NCBI GenBank assembly: GCA_019009955.1
Contig: CM032230.1
Location: 111,095,001-111,159,000, forward strand
Origin: Riptortus pedestris
Taxonomy: Eukaryota > Arthropoda > Insecta > Hemiptera > Alydidae
Length of the DNA stretch: 64,000 nucleotides
Direction: 5' to 3'
Under the pieces are notes generated by a model that had not been told where the DNA came from, made no database searches, and worked only from the letters and a program-made list of their open reading frames with translations. This document shows positions 1 to 12,393 of the stretch, one piece after another. Both the position numbers and the translations under genes were made by a program. Positions within the stretch are counted from its first letter, which is position 1; every line of letters begins with the position of its first letter.

Positions 1-362
1 AATCTACAATTTCTACACACTACTTTTCACTTATTTCCTACATTAGCAGCCTCTATACACTTTAATTTTATTTATTTATTTTTTGATTATCCCATTTCCT
101 TATTTTTATTTAATTTTTCTTCCTCCCCCCCTTTCTATAGTTACATTTTCATTTATATTATTTTCATCACCCTGATGTTTCCATATCCAATATCGTTTGC
201 TTCATATAAGACCCTGGCATGCCAATAACCCGTTTCAAAAACCACCGTTTGCCATAGTTCACTCTTTTTCCGTTTCTGGTTTTTTTTTTGCATTTATCTT
301 TTTTAATGGCATTTGAATAATGAGTAAATCGCCGGTGTTGCGGAACTCATTTAAATAAATAT

Positions 363-363
<1 letters not shown>
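1..363. other. AT-rich non-coding DNA
   Basis: Pyrimidine-rich on the plus strand, with many short T and C runs. I see no open frame, RNA gene or recognisable element here. Confidence 0.6.

Positions 364-412
<49 letters not shown>
364..412. repeat. (TA)n microsatellite
   Basis: About 24 uninterrupted TA units. It lies just upstream of a Helentron-like fragment (449-616) and may be a detached part of another copy, because these elements carry TA runs. Confidence 0.95.
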
Positions 413-413
<1 letters not shown>

Positions 414-448
414 GCTGTATACTAGATTTTATATGTACTACCTGTATA

Positions 449-616
449 TTAGCAGATTTCCCTTAAGGGCTATTGAAGATGATCTCTTGACAGGAGTTTC
501 AAATTTTTTTGTTCAAGTGTCCATTGATCCTACCTAGGAGATGACGAAAATGAGGTCTGTTCAAAATTACTTGTATATATATATATATATATATATCTAT
601 ATATATATATATATTT
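449..616 (-). mobile_element. Helentron-like element, 3' fragment
   Basis: The minus strand carries the 3' quarter of the dominant repeat of this window. The TTAGCAGATTTCCCTTAAGG terminal hairpin comes first, although its second arm is damaged. The conserved 'ccattgatcctacctaggag' and 'atgacgaaaatgaggtc' blocks follow, then the TA microsatellite where the copy stops. The body and 5' end are absent. Truncation inside the microsatellite recurs elsewhere, for example at 25930-26055. Confidence 0.85.
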
Positions 617-2515
617 AATGTTGGGTAATAACTCAGTTGTTTTATTATAATTTCTTAATTAAAGAAATTAGACATTTCTTTTCATATCTTTTTTTTGTTT
701 TTATTCCGTTCAATAAAATATAATTCAATCATCTTCAGTGCACGGATTTAGTGCCAAGTTCAATAGCCATCAGAATATTGAGCCCATAGACATTATATCG
801 CAATATTTTAAACTGCAGTTCATATATTAGCGGATTCAAATCAATATATAGTGCACAATGGAGATAAGATAATCTGGATTATAACCATCTGGGATTTAAC
901 ATGATACATAGGCAGTATAATTGGCCCAAGATGTAAATCACTTCCATCCCGCTCTGAGGCATCCTAAAGCTGTTTGATTTGGTATACAAACGTAGTTAGT
1001 ATTAATCAATCTATGTTCGTCAAAGTGGCAAAAATGTTTGCATATTTTATTTAGCCTAAATGTCGAAAAAAAAAACAGAATGAATAAAATTATAAATAAT
1101 ATAAATAAATATTAACGCCCGGAAGGGGAGGGTAAAATTAAAATAAATGAGTGGTAGTTTTTCGTATACCCATAAATAATAAATAATGAAGGAATGCTTT
1201 GGTGAGCTCAGATAAGAGTCAAATGAACTGAAAATACATTTTATTATATTATTTATTATTACATTAAATTATATAAATAAAGTAGTCATACCCCACCAAC
1301 CATCGCACCAAGGGACCGGCAATTAGGATAGGAAGTGGTGAGAGGGGAAGGAAATAAGGATAAAGGGAGAGATTAAATGGGAGTTTGTCATCTCCTACGA
1401 TAGAAAATTCCACCTAGAGCCTCAGGAGGAGAAAATCCCGCAGGGCAGAAGGAAGAGTTTGCGTAGAAATAGGGGAAACACGATTAACAAACATTTATTA
1501 ACTGGGGTTTTGGATAGAAATATTATTATCACTTATAACGTTAAGGCAACGGATTCCCACAGGATGAGAGATGGACACTGCGGATAAACCGGACAAAAAT
1601 CGGTTTTTGTTGTTTTTTACACTGAGGTATAACCATGTATAACCTCACCGACCAACGTCAGTGGTTCCAATGAAAGGGTGGTGGTGACTAAAAAGCGAAG
1701 ATCTACAGCTAACCAAATGAAATGAAACGAAACGCCTTTATTTCCATTAAATGTTAGTATAACAAAATAGGATACGTCACTTGTTTTTCTATAAACAATT
1801 TTCTAATATTATGTCAATTAAATTCTTTACAAATTATTGGAATTACATTTATACTTATATAACAAATTCGTCAAAACATTAGTGCAAATTCTAACTGCAC
1901 ACAAGTAAAAACGTACCCATGGCCCACAAATTTATGCGAACACTCAGTAGCCAATTTATAGATGATGTTTTTAAGTACTTTAGATTATTTGATGAAATAT
2001 AAAAGCTATTATTTACCATTATGAAAGTCAAATATAGCAATATTGTACGTGGAATATAAATTTTGCCTCCTTCCAGTTTAAACTATTAACAGTTTTTCTT
2101 TTAGTTTTTTTTTTATTTTTATTTTGTTATTTTTCCTCATGTTGTTAATATACTAACAATTTATATTTAGTTATGTCAATTCTATTTATTTGTTTACGTT
2201 TGTAAAATTTAGCTGCGTAAACATTTTAATATTTACTTAATTTTGTGAAATTATATTCTAACATGTTAAAAGATGAATCGCCATTGTTGAGGTATCTCAA
2301 ATAAATAAATAATAATAATAATATTGAAGAAGACTCTCCCTGAAAGCCTTGGTGAGGTTCTTGCTTCATAGACCTGTGCAGAAGGCAACGGAAAACCATA
2401 CATGTCCTTCTGGCCAACTTCTATCAATTTTTCGTTTCAATGAAAGTTAATGTATTCCATTGTCACTAGTAGAACAAAAATACTTTTCACCCGAGTACAA
2501 ATTTTCATTGTCAAT
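617..2515. other. Unassigned DNA with a less AT-rich patch
   Basis: No coding frame or known repeat recognised. The stretch 1290-1700 has more G and C and a more complex sequence than its surroundings, so it could be an old transposon or a conserved non-coding patch. At 2380-2400 a short motif (GAAGGCAACGGAAAACCA) has a reverse-complement counterpart near 29229-29255, which hints at a dispersed repeat. Confidence 0.45.
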
Positions 2516-2825
2516 AATAATTTTTGATTCAATTAAGAGAGTTCAAAAATAAAAAGCGTTTACAAATCCAGCCCAGCCATTATGTGGGTATAAATAATTC
2601 AAGTTGACGCACGCACACATTTTTACTCTAAAAGCCTAATTAGTAATTAACCCGAACCGAAAAGTGACATTTAGAGCATGTTAACTTTAAAACCTAAAAA
2701 TAAATCGTCCACTAATAGATTAAAACAAAATTCCCAAGTTGTATTTCTCTAAATACGAGTATATAATCATTTCAAAGTTGAATTGTCACGGATTTAGACA
2801 ATGTAGCCGGCTCAAGTTGAAATAT
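2516..2825 (+). repeat. Long direct repeat 'A', left copy
   Basis: About 310 bp that recur in the same orientation at 3611-3932 with scattered substitutions and one roughly 10-base insertion in the right copy. Shared landmarks are the 'gacgcacgcac' run, 'aattaacccgaacc', 'aaatcgtcc' and the ending 'agccggctcaa'. The two copies flank an intervening segment B (2826-3610). They do not start with TG or end with CA, so I do not call them LTRs. Confidence 0.85.
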
Positions 2826-3610
2826 CACTTTTAGGTGTCAATAATTTGTTATCATAAGTTTGATGCAAGTCAAATTTTATAGTGAATTTATCAGTATAGT
2901 TTGAACCCTACGAATCGCATTGAAAATAATAAAATACCTCTAATGATATTGCTTCATTTATATCCTTTATAAATATTAAATTACCGAAACGCGGAAAAAA
3001 CTGATAGCTTGACTTTCTAAGTCCTCCCTTGGACTGATAACCACACTAAAATTGTTCGATCACTTTAAATAACAATATAAAATAATTTTTTGTTATATAA
3101 ATGGTATTATATGATTACTCATTAGATGGGGTGAGAAATTTTGTTGAAAGTTTAGGAAATACTAATTCTTAATACGTACCATACTTTTTTGTATTCATTT
3201 TTCATTGAACGTACACATAAGGTAATTTATTTGTATTATGTAGTATATATAAATTATATTATCTAATGATATTATTACATAAAATTGTTGATCATATTCA
3301 AATAATTACGTAATTAAAATATTATATATATGTACATATATGTTTATTTTTTTCCTCGCTAAAGTAACTCTTCAGAGAGAGAATTTATTTTCTAAATGTC
3401 CCGTACAATTCTAGTACATCCCATGTATTTAAATTATGTCAATATAATGCAATAATCATGCTTTTAGTTTTTCTAAATTAAAAAAAAAAATATTTTAAAA
3501 TAAAAGTAGAAAATATTAAAAACTTAATAAAGAAATATAAATACATAAAATTAATAATATAAACATTTTTAAGAGGGGTACTGCTAGGTTTAGGGTAAGT
3601 AAGAAAACCC
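2826..3610 (+). repeat. Dispersed repeat 'B', copy 1 (between the two A repeats)
   Basis: About 785 bp that match 10335-11150 in the same order and orientation. The best-conserved stretch is around 2998-3062, where more than 40 bases of 'tgatagcttgactttctaag...' are the same in both copies. Neither copy codes for protein. B appears without flanking A repeats at 10.3 kb, so B and A are separable units. Family unknown; I see no terminal inverted repeats. Confidence 0.85.
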
Positions 3611-3932
3611 AATAATTTATGTTTCAATTAATAGAGTTCAAAAATAAAAAGCATTTACATATCCCGCCGAGTCATTATGTGGAAATAAATAATTCATATT
3701 GACGCACGCACGCATTTTTAGTCCGAAAACATAATTACTAATTAACCCGAACCAAAAAGTGATATTTACACCATGTTAACTGTAAAACCTAATAATAAAT
3801 CGTCCGCTAATAGCTTTAAAAACGAAATTCCCAAGTTTTATTTGTCTAAATGCGTGTATATAATCATTTCAAAGTTGAATTCTCTCGGATTTAGATTTCA
3901 TAAGACAATATAGCCGGCTCAAATTGAAATAT
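3611..3932 (+). repeat. Long direct repeat 'A', right copy
   Basis: Second copy of the repeat at 2516-2825, about 1,095 bp downstream. It contains an extra 'tttcataaga' near 3895-3905 relative to the left copy. The A-B-A order could come from a tandem AB duplication that lost its second B, or from a non-autonomous element with direct terminal repeats. Confidence 0.85.
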
Positions 3933-4365
3933 GAGAAGACGAGGGAAAAGAATGGTAAAAGGAAAGGGAATTATTTTCCCTTTCGTTGCCACAAAGCTAC
4001 GGCACTCTCATTGTATATTTATATCTTCCTACGTTCGGGTTTGTTCCACCGCTCAAAATCAATGAAAAATTTCTCTTGGATTTATTATTCTCTTTAAAAA
4101 AAATCAAGATATCCCTTTTATAAATTATTCATGTCTCGTTAAAAAGTACTAAATGTTTTCTTGTGCGGCAATTATTTCTAGTAGTAAAAGCTATCGGGGC
4201 GATAAGGTTTTACTGATATTGCATGAAACGATCCTGCTTTCTCTATTGTTATTTTTTGTTTCAGATGCTAATTTTTGTGTATAGATCGTTGTGAGTTTAT
4301 GAAGGGAAGTGCAACCTGCATTATAGATAAATTAATGAGATGGAATGCAAACAAATGGAATATTG
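3933..4365. other. Unassigned AT-rich DNA
   Basis: No repeat partner within the window and no coding frame seen. Confidence 0.5.
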
Positions 4366-5052
<687 letters not shown>

Positions 5053-6200
5053 AAACTACTAGTAACTTAATCAATACAATGGACTTCTTTATGTAGAGGA
5101 GGGTTTTGGGAAGGGGTGAAATCAAAATTCAAAGAACGGATATATACTTTTTGCTTGAACAGAAAAATTACGTAACTAGTCTTATTAGAATTGTAATCTT
5201 CTATGATCGTTGGTATATTTCTTTCTAACTAAAATATTAACTAAGTTATATGCATTTATTTCTTTTGAGACTTTTGTCAACCCCCAAGTCAACTCATAAC
5301 TTAAAGCAACAGCATCAACAAACATCTCGTCTACACATTTATTTTTAAGTCCATTTATGGATGGAAGTATTATCGAGGGAAGGAAACATTTGTATATCTC
5401 TCATTGGGGTTAGTGAAGATTAATAACACAATAAGAATGAATAATAGTTTTATATATTAATCTTGTTTAATTCTATGTTTTAGTTTTATACCTTTACATT
5501 AGTGCTAGTGCTGTGGAATGTTAATAAAGATTACTTCTTCTTTTTTAGATTCCATTTACAACATTAATGGCTACTTCTAAATCTCTCTAGTAACCCTGTC
5601 TTTCTGTATGCCACACATTCATATAGTCGTTATGTGAAAACTTAAAGTCAAAAAATTAGGGACGAATTTAGATCTTGTTATAAATTATCATTGCCCGTTG
5701 TGACCCTAGTCAAATTCGTTTTATTTTCAGTTTCCAGACCTTTATTGCACAAGATGCATCAGTGTAAACATTTTAAATGCTATAGCATTGATATTTTTAA
5801 TTCTAATTGTTAAGCTGATTATTTGATTAACTAAATTTATTGAACTTTTTCAAAATTGCTATGCTTCCTGTTAATAAACTGTTGTTCATATTGAAATTGA
5901 AATATCATGCATTACAATCTCAACTACAACTAACATTTTAAAATTTAGATTTCTCTACGTTCAATAAATAACGTTTCTTAGTTTTAAATAGACACGCGTT
6001 TTTATTTTATGTAAGAATGGCCAATTCGATAACTAACATGAAGTTAACAGATATTTATATAATTTAAATTCATCAACCACCAAAGGAAATTTAGCAATAA
6101 ATATTAGAACGACCACTTCTGAATGCTTTGCCCATTGTGACTAAGAATTAAGAGTGAATTTTTAAATTAATCCAATATAAGACAATGAACAGCAATAATA
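5053..6200. other. Unassigned AT-rich DNA
   Basis: About 1.1 kb without a recognisable gene or repeat partner. Confidence 0.5.
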
Positions 6201-6637
6201 AAAAAAAGTCCGTCACGCAGGGGCTGCGTAAACTAAGCAGATTTCCCACGTAAAGTTATACAATAGAGAAATCTCCATACGAGTGAAGATCAGTTACAGA
6301 CACGGCCGAACTAGCTTTTGGCGGGAACCATAGCTCGTCCGTTATACTTATAAAAATGCAAATATCTCGGTTAATATTCAAGATAGAGAATAAATGTATA
6401 TAACAATATTTATAGTAAATTTAATTTGCAATAGGATTGGTTCTATACAAGTTTTCGATCCGACGTATAGTAACGGAGATATTTCGAAAATTCGAAAATC
6501 CCCCCTCTAAACCCCCCCCCCTCCCGCTGGTCCGATTTCAACCGTTAACGAACTTGATCTTCCTTTTTACATCAAACGATTAAATACCGAGTTTGGTGAC
6601 GATTAAACAAAAATTGCGACCGCTAGAGTGTTAACAG

Positions 6638-6679
<42 letters not shown>

Positions 6680-6791
6680 TTGAACGGACCTCATTTTCGT
6701 CATCTCCTGAGTAGGATCGATGGACATTTTTCGAAAATCGCGTCATGAGTACGACCTCAATAGCTGATTTCCCTTAAGGGAAATCTGCTAA
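6201..6791 (+). mobile_element. Helentron-like non-autonomous element, full length, 5' type B
   Basis: Both ends are intact: the A run plus GTCCGTCACGCAGGGGCTGC at the start, and the AGCTGATTTCCCTTAAGGGA hairpin with CTGCTAA at the end. The 5' block is type B: after AGCAGATTTCCC comes 'acaatagagaaatct', partly complementary to AGCAGATTT, so a second potential stem-loop lies at the 5' end. A strong C-tract (6500-6525) and a TA run (6642-6676) are at the usual places. At about 590 bp this is one of the cleanest copies. Confidence 0.9.
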
Positions 6792-6904
6792 TTGAAGGTA
6801 GGTGATAATAGAGCCAGCTAGTTGGAAGGAATATAGGAGAAAGGATGATAAAGGAGGAGAAAGAACTCAAATGTATTCTCTAAGATGTAGATGCCGACTG
6901 ATAA

Positions 6905-7494
6905 GAGAACTCAGCTATTGAGGTTCATACTCATGACGCGAATTTTGAAAAATTGACTCAAATTTCCTTCGATCCAACCTTCAAAACTCTATACCTATAT
7001 ATATGTCTGTTAATGCTCTAGGAATCGTAATTTTTGCTTGATCATTACCAAACATGATATTTTAACGTTTATGTAAAAATAAAAATTATGTTCGCCTAAT
7101 GGATGAAATTGGACGGGGGGGATGGGGAGGGATTAGAGGTGGGAATTTCAAAAATTATTGATATATTCGTTATTATAAGTCTGATCGAAAAATTGTATAG
7201 AACCGATCTTTTTGCAAGTGTAATCCCCTATAAACGTTACTATGTAGTTTTTTTTTTTAAATATCTTTAATATTAATCGTGTTGTTTGAAGTTTTTAGTT
7301 TTCGACCTCCAGTAAACCCCCACTCCTACTTGTTTCATATTCACAATAAGCTGTTATATTATGAGGCAATTTATTTGAAGCCTAAGTACCAAATATTGTT
7401 CTCATTGAACTTACACGTCTTAAGATAAATGCAAATACGTGACGGACGTTGGAAATCTACTTAGTTTACTCAGCCCCGGCTTGACGGACTTTTG
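6905..7494 (-). mobile_element. Helentron-like element, 5' type A, 3' hairpin decayed
   Basis: Minus-strand copy. Its 5' end (A run, then GTCCGTCAAGCCGGGGC-like sequence) is at 7494 and it runs leftward. The type A block, the C-tract (7115-7145 as G on the plus strand) and 'tgtctgttaatgctcta' are present. The TA microsatellite is short and the terminal hairpin near 6905 is scrambled. With the previous copy it forms a convergent pair about 110 bp apart. Confidence 0.8.
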
Positions 7495-9038
7495 TTTTAA
7501 TTGAGATTTTTGCAAAATCAAAATTTTAATTCTTGCATTTTTTTATTATTTATTTATGTATTTCATACTTATTGCACTTAGTCGAAAGTAAGGCGGCATT
7601 AGGCATTCTGTATTGATTTCTTGTTTGGTTTAAACAACTCTGTCACTAAACATCTCAAGTCGAAAAAAAATTCTAACTCCTGTATACATAAGCTCTTACT
7701 GTGGGGGAAACAGAGGATAGTTGGTGTGATGAGATCATTAGAGTATCACATTCCAGTGAGTGGGAAAACTGCTAAGTTTACGCAGGCCTTATTATACTTG
7801 AAGCTTAAACGTAAACTCTAATTACAATTAAAACCATATCTTATGCTGCCTGATAAAATGAGTCCTGTACTTATTGCCTTGGTTTGTCAAAATGTAAATG
7901 TTGATGTCAAATATAAGTAATTATCCATTACTGGTATTATAATTGTTATCCAACACTGAGGAGCTGTGTGCGAATAGTAGTAAAATGTATTTACGATATT
8001 TTAACTACTTATAAATTAATTATAGCTCAGTTAAATGAAAACGTTTTTCTCCATGAAAAATCGTATGCTTGTTTTACTGTTAGCACTAACGATATTTCAC
8101 ATTTATTAGGCTTACTACATCATGAGAGTAGGAAGATTAAAATTCTGATCATGGCACAAGAAGCAATAATGGTATATGCCTATAAAACAAAACCCCATAA
8201 AATTCTTAGCAAAAGAATTTAAAAAAAAATTAAAATGATTAAAAATATTAATTTTTACTGGCTGCATATTCTTCCAATCTATTTGTAAAATAAATAATAC
8301 AGTTCAGAATAATACTGATAATACCATATTCACCAAAGTAAAATTGCATTCAAATCATAAAATCAAGTAGAATTTAATATACACTATAACGTGTAAAGGA
8401 AATAATAAATTAGTGGGTTGTATTTAGAATGTATTCAGCAGTTCTAAATAGTTTTTTATCTATGAAACAGTTTGGGATATTTCCTGATTATGACAGGGAA
8501 TTAATTTTTTTTAGAGAAACATATTTATAAAAAACTGTGTTTAGAGTCTTAATTTTGAGTATTAGAAAATTATTCTGAAGTATGAAATTCAAAATTTAGG
8601 TATTTGTCCTCAACAGTATTTAGGTAGAAAAAAAAAGCCAACTGGTTTTAGAAGAAAACAACTCAATAAAATATATAGTTATATCAAATATTAATTTGAA
8701 AATTCCGACTTTTTTTATAGTTCGAGGAGAACCACATTTATTTCAAAAGTGTACGTTAGTCAAGATATAAAAGTGCAACAAACAGATGAGCAGAGTTGCA
8801 TACCTGTATGCCCCTTTGTCGGTTGTGAGTATTTATATGCCGGAAAACAGAACTATACAATGGAAATGGTGTGATTTAGACAAGAGAATATCTTCTTTTT
8901 ACTAAAAATATAATTTTAAATAATGATGGCTAAATTAAATATGGAGAACTAAAAACAAAATGATAATGAATAAATTTTACAATTGGAGCAATTTTTATTT
9001 CTAGCGAATATAAAAAGCTATTCGTACTAAATACTCTA

Positions 9039-9043
<5 letters not shown>
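7495..9043. other. Unassigned AT-rich DNA
   Basis: Contains plus-strand open frames of 66 and 84 codons (7621-7821, 7968-8222). Their products resemble no family I recognise and their composition is that of the surrounding AT-rich DNA. I do not call them genes. Confidence 0.5.

Positions 9044-9073
<30 letters not shown>
9044..9073. repeat. (TA)n microsatellite
   Basis: About 15 TA units, with no Helentron-like sequence recognisable on either side. Confidence 0.95.
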
Positions 9074-9075
<2 letters not shown>

Positions 9076-9164
9076 GGTCCCACGTGCAACATGCAAGTCA
9101 CGGCAAAGTATTAATTTTTGCTAGACCAAAAAAAAAATAATATAGTGACTATGATTATCAAACC

Positions 9165-9270
9165 CCTTAGCCCCATCTTGACTAGAAAAGGGTGGTAACC
9201 TCTAAATAACACATGCCCCTCAGCCGTAGTAGCTTAAAGTTGTCAAGGTACTTTATTTATTAATATCAAA
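9165..9270 (+). mobile_element. tRNA-derived SINE, family 1, body and tail fragment
   Basis: Plus-strand fragment matching the SINE body: 'gactagaaaagggtggtaac' then 'ctctaaataacacat', 'agccgtagtagc' and a tail ending 'tttatttattaa'. The tRNA-like head is missing. It is diverged relative to the copy at 54300-54515. Confidence 0.75.
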
Positions 9271-9589
9271 TTCATAATACTAAAAAATATGTAACTAAAT
9301 GTATTCCTTCTCAAAGAAAAAAAAAATAGATCTTATCATATAATGACAAACGGAATTAGTCCTATGCCCTCGATAATAAAAGCTCAATATTGCATTTGGA
9401 CATTTATGTTTTGTCAAGTTATCCACGCAAGTGTCTCGAACTAAAAGGCTAAGGCATTTGAGAAGATCGTTTACCCAAAGATAAAAAGTAGTATTTCTAT
9501 TTTGAAATTTTTGAAAGTTTATTTTTTTTTCACCTTCTGAGTGCTGAACGATACATTTGTCAAAGAAAACGTTAATACATTGTATGCCC

Positions 9590-9674
9590 ACTCATACTTC
9601 ACGACGACAACAGAAAGAAATCTCTTCAGAACATGCCATGAACCATTAACCATTAAACACATACTAACTGATAT

Positions 9675-9677
<3 letters not shown>
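9590..9677 (+). pseudogene. LINE remnant, C-terminal zinc-binding motif
   Basis: A short frame reads TCHEPLTIKHILTDIKY. This resembles the Cys/His motif near the C-terminus of ORF2 in I/R1/Jockey-type non-LTR retrotransposons (family pattern C-x2-C then LTxxHIL-x-(E/D)C). The fragment is cut off by a TA microsatellite at 9678. Only about 25 residues support the call, so the clade cannot be resolved. Confidence 0.5.

Positions 9678-9719
<42 letters not shown>
9678..9719. repeat. (TA)n microsatellite
   Basis: About 21 TA units directly abutting the LINE-like fragment. Confidence 0.95.
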
Positions 9720-9721
<2 letters not shown>

Positions 9722-10334
9722 TTATTGATAAAGCTGTCTTGAAACATGAAAATAAGGTAATTCATTTTACAGAAATGATTCTGTCAGATTTTTAAAAACC
9801 GTCGTGAAATTCAGCTAAAATCTGAACTCTCAGAAAGTAATTTCGAATAAATTCTAAAGAAATAAATACATTAAAATATGTTAACTAATTGCATTCACAA
9901 CACTTTCTTTAAAACATCATAATGGAACAGATAATAGCCTTTTAGTGATTTTATTTGAGTCCCTTTGTTAGGTGATTCTTTAATAAAAAATAAATAACCA
10001 TCAGGGCAACCTAATATCTATTCACTATGGCATGAATTACTATTAAAGTGATATGATACTACTTATCATTACACCTACTGATACAATCGGTATTAATTGG
10101 GTTATAATTAATTAAATCTGCCCTGTTCCGTTTTAGTATTATGACTTTGCATTGTTTGAAGGAATTGACGTTAAATCATGCAAGTGTCAATCTAATAAGC
10201 ATACCTAAACTAATTAAATTTTCCTTGCTTTGCTATGAAACTATGACCATTGAGTTATCCATTAATGCTAATCAATCACTCATGGAACTACTAAGATTGG
10301 AATTTAGTTGTTGATGGGTATAACTTTTTGGTTT
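9720..10334. other. Unassigned AT-rich DNA
   Basis: No repeat partner or coding frame recognised. Confidence 0.5.
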
Positions 10335-10834
10335 CAAACTTTTTGTTATCATTAGTTTGATGTAAGTTAAATTATAAAACGAATTTATCACTATTGTTTG
10401 AATCCTACGAACCGCATTCAAAATAATAAAATACCTCATTTATATGCTGTTGCTTCATTTATATTCTTTAGAAATATTAAATTACCGAAATGCAGGAAAA
10501 ACTGATAGCTTGACTTTCTAAGTCCTCCCTTGGACTGATAACCACTCTAAAATTGTTCGATCACATAAAATAACAATATTAAATCCTTCGTTGTTATATA
10601 AATGGTATCATATGATTAATTTGATTAATCATTAGATGGAGAGAGAAATTTTTTTGAGAGTCTAGAAAATATTAATTCGTAATACATACCATTCCTTTTT
10701 TTTGTAATCGTTTTTAACTGAACCAAACGTTCACTAAGGTTATTTATTCGTATTATGTAGTATATAAAATTATATTATCTAATCATACTACCAAATAAAA
10801 GTTGTGATAATATTCAAATAATTACTTAATAAAA

Positions 10835-10876
<42 letters not shown>

Positions 10877-11150
10877 ATTTGTTTGTTTTTTTCCTCCCTG
10901 AAGTAACTCAGGAATTTTTTTTTTACATGGCCCGTAGAATACTAGTACATCCCAAGTATTTAAATTATGCCGATATAATACAATAATCATGCTTTTAGTT
11001 TTCTAAATTAAAAAAAATAATTAAATATAGTAAAATAAATGAAGAAAATAATAAAATTTAATAAAGGAATATAAATACATAAAATTAATAATATAAACAT
11101 TTTAAAGAGAGTTCGTATACTAGGTTAAGTGTAAGTAAGAGAAAACCAAT
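10335..11150 (+). repeat. Dispersed repeat 'B', copy 2
   Basis: Second copy of the segment at 2826-3610, in the same orientation over its full length. The shared core 'tgatagcttgactttctaag' and following bases lies near 10502-10562. A TA run (10839-10872) is expanded here compared with the first copy. The flanking A repeats seen at 2.5 and 3.6 kb are absent. Confidence 0.85.
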
Positions 11151-11314
11151 AATAAATAAAGTAAATAATAGTTAAAGAAACGTATACAAAACAAAATAAA
11201 GAAATAATGTACACAATGCAAAATTATCTGTAGTAAGTATTCTAGCTTCCAGTTGATTTAAAAAAGTTCTCAGCAAATTTTAGAAGGCTGTACTGCATTT
11301 ATAAAACAAAATAA

Positions 11315-11320
<6 letters not shown>

Positions 11321-11374
<54 letters not shown>
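11321..11374. repeat. (TA)n microsatellite
   Basis: About 27 TA units. Confidence 0.95.
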
Positions 11375-11378
<4 letters not shown>

Positions 11379-11720
11379 TCGATTTATGTAAGATTTTATC
11401 CTTAAATAAGAAAACTGGGCACCGTTGCATTAAAAAATAATAATAATAGTAATGAGATTTAATTATTAAAATAATTGATACCTTATCATAGGTTGACGAT
11501 ATAGACGAAAGGGGAGAATGACGAGCGGAGCAGAAACTCCCCGATCGGTGGTTGGAAGCGGACTGGCCTAAGGGTGGAGGGTTGGAACACCCCCTCCCCT
11601 CCACCACCCCTAGATCCACCTAGCAGAATCCCTCCACTCCATATTCCTTCTCACCCTTGTCCTTATTTTGCTTAAATTAAATGATATATATTTTTTTTTT
11701 TTTTGGAACGTCTTTGGTAA
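11375..11720. other. Unassigned DNA with a GC-richer island
   Basis: Between 11500 and 11645 the sequence is clearly richer in G and C than its surroundings ('cggagcagaaactccccgat' and C-rich runs). It has no partner in the window and no convincing protein frame. A fragment of an unrelated element or a conserved non-coding segment are both possible. Confidence 0.45.
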
Positions 11721-12090
11721 AGAAAGTCAGCCAAGAAGGTGCTGCGTAAACTGCGTTCAAATTTCACTGCGTATATGGTTTTTCAAATCCTGGAATGACA
11801 GAGTAGAGATCTCATCTCGCCGTGTATTATCCATTTCTATGTAAAGCCCAATGAGTAAAAGAAGGGTTATAAAAAGACTAAAAACAAGAAAGTAGGAGTA
11901 ACTCGCTTAATATTTGAACTATAAAAAAAAAGTATATAGCAACAACTGTAGTGCATGAATAGTTTATCAAGATTTGATCCTCAGCATTTTTCGATAAGAG
12001 TCACTAGGGAAATATTGTAAATTTTTCAATCCTCTCCCCTCTAACACTTCCACCATTTCTTGCCCCATCTCATGACCTTTAGTTTAGCAT
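11721..12090 (+). mobile_element. Helentron-like element, strongly diverged copy (first block)
   Basis: A decayed 5' end is visible ('agaaagtcagccaagaaggt' then 'gctgcgtaaact'). It is followed by recognisable but mutated body blocks: 'aatatttgaactat', 'cagcatttttcgat' and the C-tract 'cctctcccctctaac'. The 3' half is missing. It is one of the oldest copies in the window, judging by divergence. Confidence 0.6.
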
Positions 12091-12124
12091 AAACGTAAAA
12101 TTTTTAATTATAACGCCATCACAC

Positions 12125-12393
12125 TAAGCGTTCAATAAAGTGGTTCATGATGAACGAGCTTATTGTTAATACGGCATAAGTAGTAGTGGGGGTTTATTGA
12201 ACTATGAAAACTAAACAGCGCAAATAGCTCGGTTAATATAAGTCGTTGAGAAAATATGCATTTATTAATATGTATAGGCACTCAAATTTGCATTAATATT
12301 AGTTCTTTACAATTTTCCGATCTGACGTATATTGATGATATTTTGAATTTTCGAAATTCCACCCTCTTTATCCCCCAACAGGTCCAATGACAG
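12125..12393 (+). mobile_element. Helentron-like element, diverged type A body (second block)
   Basis: Contains the type A middle region: 'gttcaataaagtggttcatg', 'agtgggggtttattgaac', 'ctcggttaatata', 'caattttccgatctgacgta' and 'gaattttcgaaattcc'. Both ends are missing. The preceding block also covers body sequence, so two independent old copies lie side by side. Confidence 0.65.

Noticed and set aside
2516..3932. Complete LTR retrotransposon with 310-bp LTRs
   Set aside because: The repeats lack TG...CA ends, I see no primer-binding site, polypurine tract or flanking duplication, and the internal segment occurs alone at 10.3 kb.
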